This document shows, one piece after another, positions 40,121-53,813 of a stretch of 64,000 nucleotides of DNA (positions are counted from its first letter, which is position 1; every line of letters starts with the position of its first letter). Under the pieces are notes generated by a model that had not been told where the DNA came from, made no database searches, and was given only the letters and a program-made list of their open reading frames with translations. The stretch comes from Cryptomeria japonica. Its lineage: Eukaryota; Streptophyta; Pinopsida; Cupressales; Cupressaceae. A program made the translations under genes and the position numbers. The stretch is taken from contig NC_081405.1 of NCBI RefSeq assembly GCF_030272615.1, positions 152,748,113-152,812,112 of the forward strand. The letters run 5' to 3'.

Positions 40121-43100
40121 AAGCTAATATTCTTTTCTAATTCCAAGAGCATCTCCACAAATAAGATGTCCTACCAGGCATGGTGGGTACCTGGTCTTCA
40201 TGGTTGTCACTGGTCATTAACGTCTGCAGAAAATAATGAAACATCAATGATGACTTCATGACTTGTGTTACTTTGATTTACTCTTTGTTTTATCCCTTCC
40301 TTGAATGCCAATCTGATGACAAAACAGAGCTATAACTAGTTATTTTTAGTTAATTTAAACTATGGAGGTACATGATGTGCATATGAAGAATCAATATTTA
40401 AAGTCATATTGTTTGAACTGAGGAAATTTTGATTTAACCTTGTAATATGCTTTTTTTTAAAGATTCACAAGAATCCTTTTTAGTGTAACCTATGGTCATA
40501 CTAAACCAAGACGTTTTTGTTTGTGTTTATATGGATATCCTTTATATTTCTCTTGAATAATCTTATTTCTCCTTTAATCATGTGGTATCCATTGTGTTGT
40601 AGTCACCAACCACTGACTCTATCTTGATATCCACTGCCCAGAAATATTTTAAAACTAATGTTAGCTTCTACTTAAACCTTCTATATTTAACAAAACCATG
40701 AATTCTGCTAATGTGCTAATGCATTCAGTTGTGCAATTTAATAATTTATGATTTAGAAAGCACTAAATTTATAAATCATTCATTCACAGGAAGTTCAATT
40801 ATGAGAACTTGATATAAGTTTTCTTCATCAGTTTGAATTTATAGAAATACCAGTTTGCATTTTAGTAGTTTTCTTCTAGGTGATATATTTCAGAGCTTGC
40901 AGCCATAAAGATGTTCAAATTTCATTGGATTTTCCTTAGCTGTTGGTTGATAAAATTTTACCCGTAAGTGAACTCTTCTTGCAATTTATTCCCTGTAGTG
41001 ATTTTTAAATATTTGTTTTATTTTGCTTCTAACAGCTTGGCGTATATTAAAAATAAAATTTGGATCTTTTATAAATTATGGAAATTGAAAATATCAGACT
41101 ATTTTGAATTTGTGAATCTTTGTATTAATTACCATATTTAATTTGCAGTGAAGGTTGAAATGAATTGCTGTCACTAACAATGCTATGGATATTTTTGAAG
41201 GGGTTTCCAGCAAGAATGATAAAGGAGGTCATATTTCCTAGCTAAAGAAGGAAGATGCACATTAATACACTACCATTTGTAAAGCGATGACAATCAAAGA
41301 GAAATGCAAGATTATAACCTAGGAGTTGACTAACAATGCCCTATTAGTATCCATAAGGACACCTACTAGACCTTACATTAGTATCCATAAGGACACCTAC
41401 TAGACCTTACATTAAGCATATGTTAACATTATCCTATAGATATTTGATTAGTTGTATCCTCTCTAACTATTTAATACAAGTGAAATCATTAAATCATGAA
41501 AGAGCGAAGGATTGAAACTATAACTAAAATTAAAGATAAATGAAGGATAAGTTTTAATGATTAAAATAGTGTGGCAAAGGAACAAGCTCTTGAATATTGG
41601 TGTGTTTATCACATGGGAACTAAGTCAAACACAACCCTCAACACTACTATATTACTATATTTGTAAGACTGACATATGAGAACTAGATGTATAATTAAAT
41701 CCTATAAGCATGAATATATGGTTAACAAATTCATGACCATACGTGGACTAGAAAGATCCATGCAATAATGTACTTTAAAGTCCACAATCAAACAAGATAC
41801 GGCTGTATGTTGTACTAAAAACGTTTTTACATATACACTTTTACATAATTCATAATTTCTTGTGAGGATCAACTAATTACTAACTCAATAGATCATCTAG
41901 TGTTATATCAAAAATACTTGTAGCATAGTTATCCCTTGAACAAATCTAAAAATTTGAGGAGACATTCATAAATGAAGAGATCTTTATATTTAATTCTTTA
42001 CCCAAATTTACAAAACGTGAAAACATGAGAAAAATTGAATTTGACATGTAATAGTTAATGAATTAGAATTTCATGATCAATGAATAAAAAACATTTACAA
42101 CAAAGCAAGCCCCAAATTGACCAACCACTTTTATAATCAAAATATTTTATATAACAAGTAGAAAAAAATGTATTCCCTACAACAAAACCCACACAAGGCC
42201 CATATAGTTAATATATTTGATAGAATAATCCCCAAGATTTTTTAGGGAAAAATCAAGTTGCATATCATATTTGTAGTCAATTATGAAATGCTATTGGTCA
42301 ATAACAAGATAATTTGGGTTGCACTCTAGTTTAAAAACACCAAACAATAAGCTCCTGAGTGACTCCAAGTACCCCAAGCTACAAACTTATGTAAAGTAAC
42401 ACCAAAATATTTTGATTTGAATCCATCATAGTAGACATTTATTGATGCCATTAAATCCATCCACTCATCTACTTGCCTTCATAGGTAAACTTTGAGCTCC
42501 ACAATTAGTGCACATTAAATTCATAGCTACCTATATAGCTTGATCTCATAACATAATTTAATTATGTCATTCAAATTTAAAATCATCCTAGACAATTTTT
42601 ATTGAGCACAATATCATTATATCATGCAATGTGCTAAAAGAGAATAATCTTTCCCCCCAAAATAACACAATACACTCATTTGACCATATGATATCCACAC
42701 TAATTGCTCAATCCGATTCCATACCATGACTAATGTGAAGGCATTTTTCCTTTGTTTTCCATTTTATTACTAAATTTTCCTTTCTATGATATTTTTTCAT
42801 AAATTTTACTGACACATTTTTCTATGGTGTCAAATTGTAATTGTAACTTCTTGCTACTCCCATATTTCTAATTACAACTATTACATCTATATTCTATAGG
42901 AGGCTCATCTCTATTTTCTTTTTTTGATCATTTAATGAATGGGTGTTTGGCACCCAATCAATGTAATGCCCTTTTTGTTTACATACATGAGATGTGTATT
43001 GATCTCAGCGTTGGTTTGACTATACATCTAAGGATGCTTAGGTGGTGGTGCCTTTATATTGTATGGTGCATTTGGGCCACCTACAAGTTTGAGATGGTGT

Positions 43101-46100
43101 TCCTCAACATGTTTGCCCTCGATAAATTATTTGCATGGAGATGTGTGCATGATATTGTGCCAAGTTCCTTGTGAGGACTTGACATATTATTTTGTGATAT
43201 TTCATGTAATGTATGTGAGATGGTATTATGCGTAATTTTTATTATGCTTAATTTAATGATGTGAGAGATATTGGTTAATTATGGATTCAATGTGATTGTG
43301 ACCTTATGAGGTTTGAGATACTAATATTGATGTTGAAATTAAATGTTGACATGATTTAGATCAATTAAATGCAATAAAGTTATATATGTGATATTTGACC
43401 TCATTAGGTGATTTTATTATGCTTCAACTATTATGAACATTCATAGGTACACTTGACGTTTGTAGAGGTTACAGGTATAGGGTATTGACTTCACTTGGCT
43501 CCATAGGTCTACTAAGCATACCCTAATGGTGGTTATATAGGAGATGTCACACTGGCCATAATTGTTTAGCCTTACTTATCATACTCAGTTAGAGTATAGT
43601 TTCTCATTATTTTATTAAAAAATTATCCCAAATACCAATGGTTGGTAGCATTCTAAAAACCCTAAACCTTTGTGGATGCCTAGTAAATGAGTGTCTAATT
43701 ATTTTATACAATTTCATATTTTTATAAATTTAAATTGAAAATGCTCTATAATTTGAAATCATCATTTAATTGTGAAAATTGAAATGGGGCATGTATGTGC
43801 ATGTTTATTATGTGTTTGGAAAATTAGAACAAATGAATGAGTTAGATATTGAAAAGAATTTATTTTATTTATTTTATTTAAAATTCTCAAAAGAGTTTTG
43901 GGGGTTAAAAGCAAAATGTAGTTCATTTTTACATTAAGCATATTTTTGTGAGTTGAAAAGAGGATTTTTTAAAAAATCCTTCATTATACTACTTTGTTGT
44001 AAAAGTTTCCAATTGCATGCATTCTTTCCCTTCATTTCATTTGATTTGCTAGTGTAGGAATTTATTTATGATTTTTTTTTAACTTTATGAAATATGGGGT
44101 GTAACTATGCCCAAATTTTTAGGTAATCATCAAAATGTGAATTTGAGGGGTGTTGGGAACTTTTAGAACCAAAGTTATCTTTTTAAAATTTTATGAATTT
44201 TAAAGGTATTTTAGTGTAGTTTGAAGAAAATTATCAGAGAAAAATAGGGAAATGTGAATTTGATGAAATTTATGATGGATTATTATATAGAGGTATTGGC
44301 ATACTTTGGAAAATGTGAAATTGGATTCGTTTTGATCTTGTTGTTTGTGGTTTTTGTGAAGTGAAAATTTGTAAATGTGATGTGAAAACTTGAGAAAATT
44401 TGGTAATTTGCAATATTTGATTTTAATTTCACATTTGTTAGTGAATGTGATGAGCTTAGGACATAGGTACAGTGGAGGGTTATGGGAGTGGCTTCTAACA
44501 TGACTCCAACCCAAAGTATTCATCTGTGGTAATCATGTGTGAGTTGATTCATCAAGAGAAAACTAATGAAACATAGGTAATTAATTAACCAAGATATTGG
44601 TTGCCCCTTGCATGCCTTGAGTGCTTGTAAAAAGACAACGGATGATTTGGGAAGACAAGCCCACTCTAGGGGCATGGTACTTGTATGATGAAATATCCTC
44701 ATCCGTGTGAAGGGGTATTTGGTTCCACGTGGCAACTATGTGTTGTGCTCCATGTTGACACTCCCCAACTAGCTCTCTAGCATCTAGTCCTAGTGTAGTT
44801 TGAGTAGCACCCAAAAGATATATTTTTCTTTCCCAATGGTGTTGACTCCACTTTTGCATTCATGAATGCCATGTATTCTTCTTGCTTGGATGTTCTTATG
44901 CTTTATCCGCATGTGTCTTGTGTGCGTGTGTTTGGTTTGTGCAATTGGTGGTCATGCCTAAAGATGATGTATTGCTTTCATCCATTGGTGAGCGTGCCCA
45001 ATGTGAGTGTTTGGTTTTGGGCCATAATTTGTGTCCATGCCCAATGAGGAATTGTACTCATTCCTTGCTGCTATTTATATTTTCTTTGCATCATGTGTGT
45101 ATGTATATTTTTTGTATGATGTGTGTGCAAGACCTCTCCCTATGTGTTTTATGTGTGAGTTCTTGTGGCCAATGTGACCATCTCCTAGCACAATGGAAGT
45201 GGATCTTTTGATTCCATGAGGTTGGGTGGCATGGAAACCATTGTTGGGGATGCAAGACCATGATGAATACTAAAGATGTTGCTATCAATGGTAATAGTGC
45301 ATTTATGTTTCATTTTCTTATTTAATATAAATTGTATATGGAAGGACAATAAGTCCTCATGTTATGTAATTTGTATTAATATTCATTCATTAGACCTATC
45401 TCTCGAGATGGATGTAATTGGATAGATCATATAGGTATTTATGAATTGGATTATGTAACTTGGTGTTGGAACCGAGCATGATTGTATAATGCTTTGAACA
45501 AGATGTTTTTATGCTTTATGGTAAAATTGATAAAATGTACTTGGGCACTTTTTAATTTGTAAAAAATGAATGTAGGAACTTGTATTTTGGATTTAAATGA
45601 ACCTCTTTGTTACAACAATTAATCTTCCCTAAATCCTAAATCCTAGTCAAAATTGTAGAAGAATTCTAAGTGTTTCGAGCTTTGTTGATCAAAATTTCAG
45701 TTTATGATCTTTGTTAAGTATGTGAAAAAGGAAAGGCTTAATTTGAAACCTGTTGGGTGAAAATTTTGTAAACTTGTAAAGGGTTACAAAAAGAGTGTTT
45801 CACGACAGCACTCGGGATAATATCTCTCAGAAGGCAAGATACGCTCCCTCCTAATTATAAGGGAAGACTCCCCCTTTCTACTACAATTATTCTACTTTCT
45901 TCTACTTGCTAACTTTACACTAATCAAAGGTACAACAACAACTTAGTTCTCTTTTTTCAGAACTAGGTCCATCTAATTCTCTTTCAAGAACAAAATTTTC
46001 CATTAATTTAAATAACTTGAAAACTTGCAATAATACTTAAACTAATTATTTTGGAAAGTAAAGTGTCCATGAAAGAACAAAGTTTCCTGTTACTTCTTTT

Positions 46101-46846
46101 CTGAAAATGACCCAAGGACGGGAACTTACACACTTAAGAACTCAAAGATTCTTTTTATGTATTATAATTCCTATCAACCACTATAACCCAAATATATCGT
46201 TAGCTCAAAGACTGACAAATATATTGGAAGATATTATACTCTAACTAAATAGTTTGCACAACACAAAGACTTCACTTTCTATCTTTTTAAATTTAACTCG
46301 AGGGATCATTTGCAAAATCACAAAGACTTAAAACAATATTAGCTTAACTAGATCTCAATTATTGAATCTTCAAAGTAACTCAAAGATTACTTGTAAAAAT
46401 CCAAAGTTCTTCAATATCTATCACCTATAACTTTCACCAACTTTAATCAATTGAGAGCATATGATACTAAATGGCATAAGAACATCAATATCACACAAAG
46501 ATTGAATTCAAAACAAAGTTTGAATGCCAAGTTTCAATCCTTCTTGATTATATTGTAAATTCACAAAAAGAACATAAAGTCTCAATTTGTTCTTCACTTG
46601 GGCAGAGTTTTGTTGCATAAAATAAAGATGGAAAAAGATTATTATTACAATAAAAATCCTCATATTTATAGAAGAGGGGTGCAACGTGAAAATAGGAAAG
46701 TATAACTAATTATATGACTAAGTCAAAAGAAGAGTTCGATTTGACTTAGGACTTGTGCACTCAGCAGATGCATAAGAGAAATTACAAAAAGACACTTGAA
46801 GTGTCATTGGATAAAACAAAAAGCTAGTGGAGAATCATGAAAATGA
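40121..46846. other. Downstream of PAP: no gene recognised
   Basis: The first few hundred bases should hold the phosphatase 3' UTR, where AATAAT-like poly(A) signals occur near 40225. The rest is AT-rich with short, unsupported open frames. A perfect 34-bp tandem duplication sits at 41343-41410. Stretches at 42.9-45.7 kb have the look of old LTR sequence but I could not define ends. The far right may be the LTR of the minus-strand Gypsy (see 45770-46856). Confidence 0.5.
41343..41410. repeat. Perfect 34-bp tandem duplication
   Basis: ATTAGTATCCATAAGGACAC and the next 14 bases are repeated exactly at 41343-41376 and 41377-41410. This is very recent duplication in non-coding DNA. Confidence 0.95.
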
Positions 46847-46856
46847 CTAAGTGTCA
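45770..46856 (-). repeat. Candidate 3' LTR of the minus-strand Gypsy element
   Basis: Read on the minus strand, a short purine run AAGGAAAG precedes TGACACTTAG at 46856, which could be a polypurine tract and LTR start. TATAAATA at 46663-46670 (minus) could be its promoter. The left limit is a guess because no second LTR is present for comparison, and the stop codon of the extra ORF falls inside the proposed LTR. Confidence 0.3.
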
Positions 46857-49800
46857 CTTTCCTTAGGTAATTCCTCAAACTTATGGAAAGCATGCTTCAA
46901 CTGAACTCCATCAAGTCCCTGGGTATTACTGGCGATGATCTTGACTCTAGTAATGGAATCCTCTAAATCAGTATAGCATTTCTTATGCTTCCTCAAATAG
47001 TATCTAAGAAATCCAGGACAATTGAAGGTTAACCAATTTATCAATTGAGGATAAAGATAAATCCTCTCTGTCAACTTCAGTGGTTACAAGTAAACTAAAT
47101 TCTTTAATGATCTCATCTACTGGTAGAACTTTCCCATCCTGATCAAGGAAGACACAAGAGATTTCAGAAACCTTTGTAACAATCTCTTCCTTCTTGTCAA
47201 CACATTCTTTTAAAGTCTTCCTCATATACTTGACTAGACGCTCAAGAATATTCATTTTATGGTCTAAGGCTTCTCGTTGCTCCACGCACATGCATCATGA
47301 AGGAATAATATTATTATGTATGAGTTCATCAGAATCATAATCTTCAAATTTCAACCAAGTCTCAAAGTCTCTTTCTTGCTTTTCAAGCTCCTGGGAGAAG
47401 ACCTCTATAGTGCTATCTATCTTTGTCCTGACAGTATCAAGGTTATTGACGATGGTATTAGCTGAACCTATGAGTCATGTGCCTTGACTCAAAATACAAT
47501 CCATCCATTCTGCCATATCTCTACTACGAGATGTCGCTTGCTCATCTCTTTTAACATCCTGCTCATCCAAGGAAAAAGTTATTGATTCAACAGTTTCATA
47601 AGACTTATTTACCTTGATCAAGATCGAAGTGAGTTGCTCAATCCTTGTTTTGAGTTGATCTTTCTTAACCTTGTCTTCATCATATCTGGCAACAAGATCT
47701 TCCAAAGTCAATATTGCATCCCCTGAAGCAGAATCATGAGTCTATTTTCCCAACTCAACCCTCTAAATAGTATAATCAGTATCTTGTACTTGACCAATAA
47801 TTGCACCTTGGGGAGGAATAGCTACCTCAACATATTTGTTCTTATCCTTATCGACCTTAACTCTTTGCATAGTCTTAGCCTTCTTGGTAGTTTTGGATTT
47901 GACAGGAACAAGTTGACTGAAATCGAAATCTTTAGGGCAAACCACTTGCTTCTTCCTTTTCAAGGCATTAGAAAACAACCAAGGTGGCAAAGTAGAATCA
48001 TCTTCCCCACTAAATACCACATCCTGGGAATGATTGATAGAATCCTAAACAATTGTAGTCACAAAAGGAGAGGCTATGGTGATCACATTGGTGGGATTTT
48101 CTAATGAAGATTCATTTGACCTAGGAGCCAACTCATTGATAAACTTATCAAAATCCTCTAATATAGATGTAGACACTCCAGAAAACGTGGGAAAAGTCGA
48201 AAAAACATTCTCAATATTATCGCGGGGTGTGTCTAGGGCTGACTCACTAGAACTTGTGGAAGATACACGAATAATACTTGATGAAACAACACTTGCAAAT
48301 ATTGAAGGCATGAGATCATAAGTAGAGACAAGAACTTGCAATGTAGATGCAGGAGAATATACCTGGAGTAAAGGTTCATCTATTTGTGGCAACTCTTCTA
48401 CATTCAACTCATCTTGTTCCTGATCACCCCCTTGTTCATTAACTAACTCTTTATTGGGAAGTTCACCCTCCTCCTAATCATTTGGTGCATCCAATTTTGA
48501 TATCTTCTGAACATTAGAACTTGAAGGCTCTCCCTACGATTTACCTTTCTTGGATCTGACTATGAATTTCAATTTAGGATCTTTTGCTAGAATTGCAATA
48601 TCCTGTTTGCTCTTGGTTCTTATCTTAGACCTCTTTCCCATTGGGCCAACAGTGTCATCATCAGAAACAAAGGAGAAAGGTTTTAGGGGAACACCATGCA
48701 AAGATAACCAAATATAAGTATTTGTGAGAATACTTCGAAAAAATGCTCTAATGGAAATACACTCTTTTTGTGACAATTGAATAAGAAGCAAAGGAATAGA
48801 AGAAAAACTGCTCTTTTCGTATAAAAGGATCCAAGATATCACAATCCTCTTCCAGATCATTAGGAACATCAACAATACAAAAGTTCTCAATTTTCTCAAT
48901 TGTCAAGTGACAATAATCAAGTTTCCTTATATCATGCTCAGATCTACAATCAGCCCAAACATCTTCGATCCGATGGACATGCACATAGGCCTTCTTCAGT
49001 TTGTTTCCCATACCCCTATAGTCAAAATCCTTCTTGGATTTGAAGAATCTCATAGTGACTCTTCTCATCTCATCCTCCATGGCTCCGACCTTGAAAATAG
49101 AATTGATAGAATATCTCCCAATAGAGATAGAGAATTTCAAACCTATCTTATAAGAACCAGATTGGGACTCATGTACTGCATTCATTTGTCAAGCAAGCTC
49201 CATTAGCACAATCTTTTCAGAAGGATATCTAGGGAGCATGAAGGGCTCGCCATTGAAACATCCAACCCTAATATAGGTAAAAGTTGGAAATTGAAGAAGC
49301 ATGCATCCATATTGATTAACAACTTCCCATGCGTGATCAGACACCCTCTTATTATATAGATTTGTATCCATCATGACCATATAATAGCCAAAGAAGGCAT
49401 CCTTGACTTTTCGGAAATGACTATAACTTTCTTTCAAGACCAACTGGGTATAGTATTCATGTACCTCAACTTGCCTTCTATCACCAGTAGTAGTTAAGCC
49501 AGAAAAGTGTCTCATTGAAGCCACAACGTACACCAAATAAGAAGTCATATTGAACTTAAGAGTAGTAGGAACCTTGGCAAGTTGCTCACAGATGGTATCA
49601 TTGATTTGATTTCCCCAAAATATCTTCTCTTTATTTTCTTTGATCACATGGATGTATTGATACGTCCACTTGTAGAAAGTATTAGAAGTGGGAAGTCCTT
49701 TAACTCTACTCAAAAGAGTTATCGTCATTTACTTCTTCAATGAAGTCACACCTAGGAAGATTTTTCGGCCATCTGACAATATTTGGCCATGGAGTTTTAA

Positions 49801-50231
49801 GCCAATGGTCATTAATATTAAGCCTACACTTGTCAAAATTCCTATCAAAGTAGGCTACAACTGACTACATAGTGATATCTGAATATCTCTCAATACTCGG
49901 ATATTTGAACACTAAATAAAAGAACTCTTCATCAAGCTTGATTAATTTCTTTCCAGATTCATCTTTCATGCTTCTGCTTTCAGGATAAAAAATGCTTTCC
50001 CACTACCATCACAAACTCAAGATCCTATGCTGACATGGGAAAAGTTGCAACTAAGTGTATACCACTATTGATAACTGTTTCCATATCCCAATATGAAGGT
50101 GGTTTCTTGATTCTTTTGAGAAATTCTTCTAGGTCAACATGACCTATCTCTGTCTCTCTAATATGATCAATATTAGAAGTAACTTAAGAAGAAGGGAAAA
50201 TTGGATGTAGGTCTTGCTTCTTGAATTTCAT
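46847..50231 (-). pseudogene. Long unrecognised extra ORF downstream of Gypsy pol, broken
   Basis: From ATG 50231 (MKFKKQDLHP) to the stop at 46847 a nearly continuous coding tract of ~1,100 codons is visible, broken by stops and about two frameshifts (near 48.8 and 47.0 kb). The N-terminal third (49728-49189) is globular, with WTYQYIHVIKENKEKIFWG and HYY-type aromatic residues. The middle is Ser/Thr-rich and acidic, with basic Lys stretches (KRSKIRTKSKQ, KSKTTKKAKTMQ). The C-terminal third is Lys/Glu-rich and heptad-like (47711-47004), probably coiled coil. I see no known gag, env or enzyme motif. By position it compares with the env-like or extra ORFs of Athila and Tat relatives, but this is inference. 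It could also be a captured host gene. Confidence 0.55.
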
Positions 50232-50621
50232 CCCTCCTTTGTTTGGAGATACCTCTGTCACTATAAAATACTGAGAGAAAGAGAAATTCATTAGTATCAA
50301 CATGATACATCTGATCAATTCATTTTTTATCATATAATTTGAACACACTTTGACAATAGTACATTTGAGATAATTAGGTTTTCCAAAAAGTTACTTAATA
50401 TTTCCAAAGTAAATGGAATAAAAAATGACCATTTACGTGTGTGCAAATAAATGAATTTCAAATAAAAATATTCAAAAAAATCCATTTATAAAAAATGTAT
50501 AACAAAAAAAGTAATCAGAATTTATTTTAAAAATAATCTAATTAAACTTAAAAAAATCCCCCAAAACAAGCATAATTTGGACCCATAGATCTGAAATACA
50601 CATATTAAAGAAAAAGAACCA

Positions 50622-51132
50622 AAGTGTTGGTTGGGTCTATAGACCCTCCATACACTTAAAAATTGCATGAAAGCCATATAACATAGGGCAGGTTTATAAG
50701 CCCACACTACGTTTTTTTAAAAAAAAATTGAAATGGTGTCGCGCAGGGTAGTAGACCCGACATACACCATTTTCTGCTGTATGGTGGGCCTACAGCCCCG
50801 CCAAACACCATGAAAGCATTTCAAGAAAATTAGGGCACAACGAGGTATTGGTAGGGTCTTCGACCTATCATACACCATATCGTGGTATATGGCAGGCCAA
50901 AGGCCCTGCCAACACCACAAAAGAACTGCGAGATAGAAACAATGTGGCAGGTCAATGAACCGCCACACACCACACACCACACTGTGGTATGTCTCAAGTC
51001 GTCGGCCCTCCACAACTCCTTAGTGATACAAATACAATGCATTAGTAAAAATTGGTGGCATGGCGAGGTCGCAAACACACCACAAACCAATTAATGGTGC
51101 GTGGTGGGCCTGCGACGCCGTCACAACACCAC
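50622..51132. repeat. Palindrome array 2 in minus Gypsy
   Basis: At least eight imperfect palindromes occur: 50622-50657, 50733-50770, 50781-50811, 50844-50877, 50882-50918, and others near 50943-50972, 50982-51015, 51054-51090 and 51095-51132. Arms of the type ATGGTGT/ACACCAT surround a GGGTC/GACCC-type core. The copy at 50622 contains the same perfect 14-mer GGGTCTATAGACCC as array 1. Confidence 0.85.
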
Positions 51133-51452
51133 TATGTTATAAATCATTGAATCAAATAAAACCCGACTTGGATCAAAGATCCGATCGGGTAAAAAGTTAC
51201 GAAGAACGATTTGATAACATATGAATTCAGAAAAAAGTAAAATGAAAAGGGTTATAAAAACCCTAAATTGAAGGGAAGAAATTTATACCCGAAAAATGGA
51301 AGTTTGAGAATCCTTCTCCTTCCAGCCATAAAATCGATCTCAGAAGGATTAAAATGAAGATTAAGGAGAAAAATTAGCCTTTAAAAGAGTACAATAGACT
51401 CCTAATCCAAGACTTCAAAAATTCCACAAATAACTCAAAGTGTATTAAATAA

Positions 51453-51661
51453 GTGCAATTCGGGTCTATGAACCCGATTTGCACCTATGAAGTGTAATTT
51501 GGGTCTATAGACCCGAATTGCACCTAAAAGGTGAAATTATCCAAAAGAGGTGTAAATCGGGTCTACAAGATGAAAGTTGGTGTAAATTGGGTTTACAAAC
51601 CCTAATTACACCTAAAAGATGAAACTTGGTGTAAATCGGGTTTACGGACCCGAATTACACC
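51453..51661. repeat. Palindrome array 1 in minus Gypsy (core GGGTCTATAGACCC)
   Basis: Four near-perfect palindromes occur at 51453-51484, 51492-51523, 51579-51612 and 51628-51661, with a half copy near 51548-51568. The form is GGTGTAAATCGGGTYTA followed by its complement. All lie in untranslated sequence between INT and the extra ORF. Spacers contain further AGATGAAACTTGG repeats. Confidence 0.9.
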
Positions 51662-51812
51662 TAAATTATGAAACTTTCACAATTAATGAAAAAGGGGTAA
51701 AACAAGGAAAAACACTCTTTCGACTACACAAAACATCTCAAAAAGTGAACGATAGAGCAAGAAAAACCACAAACGAGTGAAATTTTGTGGGGTACCCTCA
51801 TTTTTGGTAACA

Positions 51813-53802
51813 CTAAAAATATGGATAACATTGGTTGTGACTGGGGAACATCCTTTTTAAGCATTCCATTAAGGATGAGTAAAGGATGTAGAATCCCAGT
51901 GCTCTATGTGCCTTTATCCATTCTTCGAGGGTAGAGTCAGGTGAGGGGAAGAAGTAAAACAAAAAGAAAAAAGGGGAAGATCCAAACCAATATGGTGAAA
52001 CTTCATTGAACAAATAATTTGAGATGTTGACCAAATTGAATGGAGTTCCATCATTGTATGAGAGAAGATAACTTCGTTCACCACAAATCTGATGAATAGC
52101 GAAAGGTCTTGTCCACAAGGAATCACATTTGTCATGCATTCCCTTAGGCTCATGCCTCGCATCCCAGAGAAAAACAAGGTCACCAACTTGGAAAATTCTT
52201 TGTTTATCTTTCTTGTCAAAAAGAGTTTTGACCTGCTTTTGATGTTCCAAAATATGATCCACTACCTGAACTCGCTTCTCCTGAAGCTCGGTAAGGAACA
52301 TGATGCACTTGTCTAGAGAATTCTCATATGTCTGATCTTCAATTGTCTTCACCAACTTTAAAGCTGGTAATTCTAAAGTAACTGGAGTCTCAGCAATAAT
52401 ACCATAAAGAAGTTGAAAAGATGATAACCCAATGACCCTCTTTGGAGTAATCCTATATACCCACAATGCATCAATCAACACTTTATGCCACATATGTTGA
52501 TTTTCATCAACTAGTTTCTTGATAATTGTAATCAAATTGTTGTTACTTGATTCTGCTTGACCATTACCTTGTGGATAATAATTTGAAGAATGAGCTAGGG
52601 TGATATGATACTCAAAACAAAATTGAGTAATCTCATAAGATGAGAAGTAAGTAGCATTATCTGCTACTATCTTGTTTGGAACACCAAATCTACTAACAAT
52701 ATTCTCTTTGGTGAAATCACACACTAATTTTGATGTAGCATGCTTGACAGAAATAGCCTCCACCCATTTTGTGAAATAATCTCTTGCAGTTAGCACATAG
52801 TGATGTCCTACAGTAGATGATGGATTGATCAAACCAATGAAGTCAATACCCCACTGCTAAAATGGTTCTTCAATAACCACAAGCTTGAGAGGGAAAGCCA
52901 CAAGTTTTGATTTACCAACAAATTGTTGACATAAATCACACTTTTTAACCCAATCATATGCATCTTGAAAAAGGGTAGGCCAATAATACCTAGCTTTTAA
53001 AATCTTATGAGCAGTCATCGAAGCTGAAAAATAACCATGACAAGCTAAGTTATGAAATGATTCCAGCAACTTAACCTATTGAGCTTTGTCTATGCACTTC
53101 AAGAAAGTGGCATCCAAACTTTTTTTAAATAAACCATTTTCCCAAAGAACATAACTTGAGAGTTCTTTCCTCTTTATATGAAAGGTGTGAAGGACATTCA
53201 CCATAGGTTAGAAAATAAACAATATTATAATACCATTCATCCACAGTACTTACAAACAACACTATAGGGATGTTACCTTGAGAATCCTTTTCAAGGGGCA
53301 TGCTTCCCTCATCGAGCTTATTTTCTGCCACGAGCTAACACAATCCTTTACCACGAACCAATTTGGTAGATCGAATCTACAGATCATATTCCTGGATTTT
53401 AGCAATCCGGTTACCTCTCTTAGTCCCAAAATCTTGTTGTGTCAAAATTGACTTGACCCCAATATCTAGAACTAGACATATGACATGTGAGTTCAAAATA
53501 TAGAACCTAAAATGCTTGACCACTTTAACCAAAGTGTAGGCATATTTACCCATTTGAGAATATTTAAATTCATGATTTTTAAGGGGACAACTCATAAACG
53601 CTATAGGAGATTCAATATCTTTTGAATTCTTCTGAACCAAAATTGCAGAAAGTGTATGATTTGAAGCATAGCAATACATGAGAAAATATTTTGAATAATC
53701 AGGACATACCAATACTAGGGCATGAGCTATTGCTTCTTTAATTTCATCAAAAGTTGTTTTCCCTTCTAAGGTCGAGTGAAAAGCCAACTTCCCTTTCATC
53801 AT
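51813..53802 (-). pseudogene. pol: Gypsy RNase H and integrase remains
   Basis: 53802-53377 encodes the RNase H region with SPIAFMSCPLKNHEFKYSQ. 53331-53125 is a linker. 53069-52857 is the INT zinc finger (HNLACHGYFSA...CDLCQQF). 52832-51813 is the catalytic core and C-terminus with YFTKWVEAISV, VADNATYFSS and [18 protein letters not shown], so the last two acidic residues remain. One frameshift lies between 53125 and 53069, and a stop precedes 52832. The integrase half is otherwise remarkably open for about 340 codons. Confidence 0.85.
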
Positions 53803-53813
53803 ATTAACAATAT

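Larger units (their letters stand above)
46847..53813 (-). mobile_element. Decayed Ty3/Gypsy element, 5' part removed by Copia insertion
   Basis: The minus-strand order is Gypsy RNase H and INT (53802-51813), two palindrome arrays, and a long unidentified ORF (50231-46847). The RNase H again lacks the usual TDAS Asp (reads CYASNHTLSAIL), and INT ends with a Gypsy-type C-terminal barrel without chromodomain. It is therefore probably related to the Tat element at 9.7 kb. The upstream RT, protease and gag are not visible, because the plus-strand Copia starts at 53,814. Confidence 0.75.

Noticed and set aside
42935-43174. 79-codon plus-strand frame, hydrophobic
   Set aside because: No domain or neighbours. 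Probably chance in old repeat sequence.
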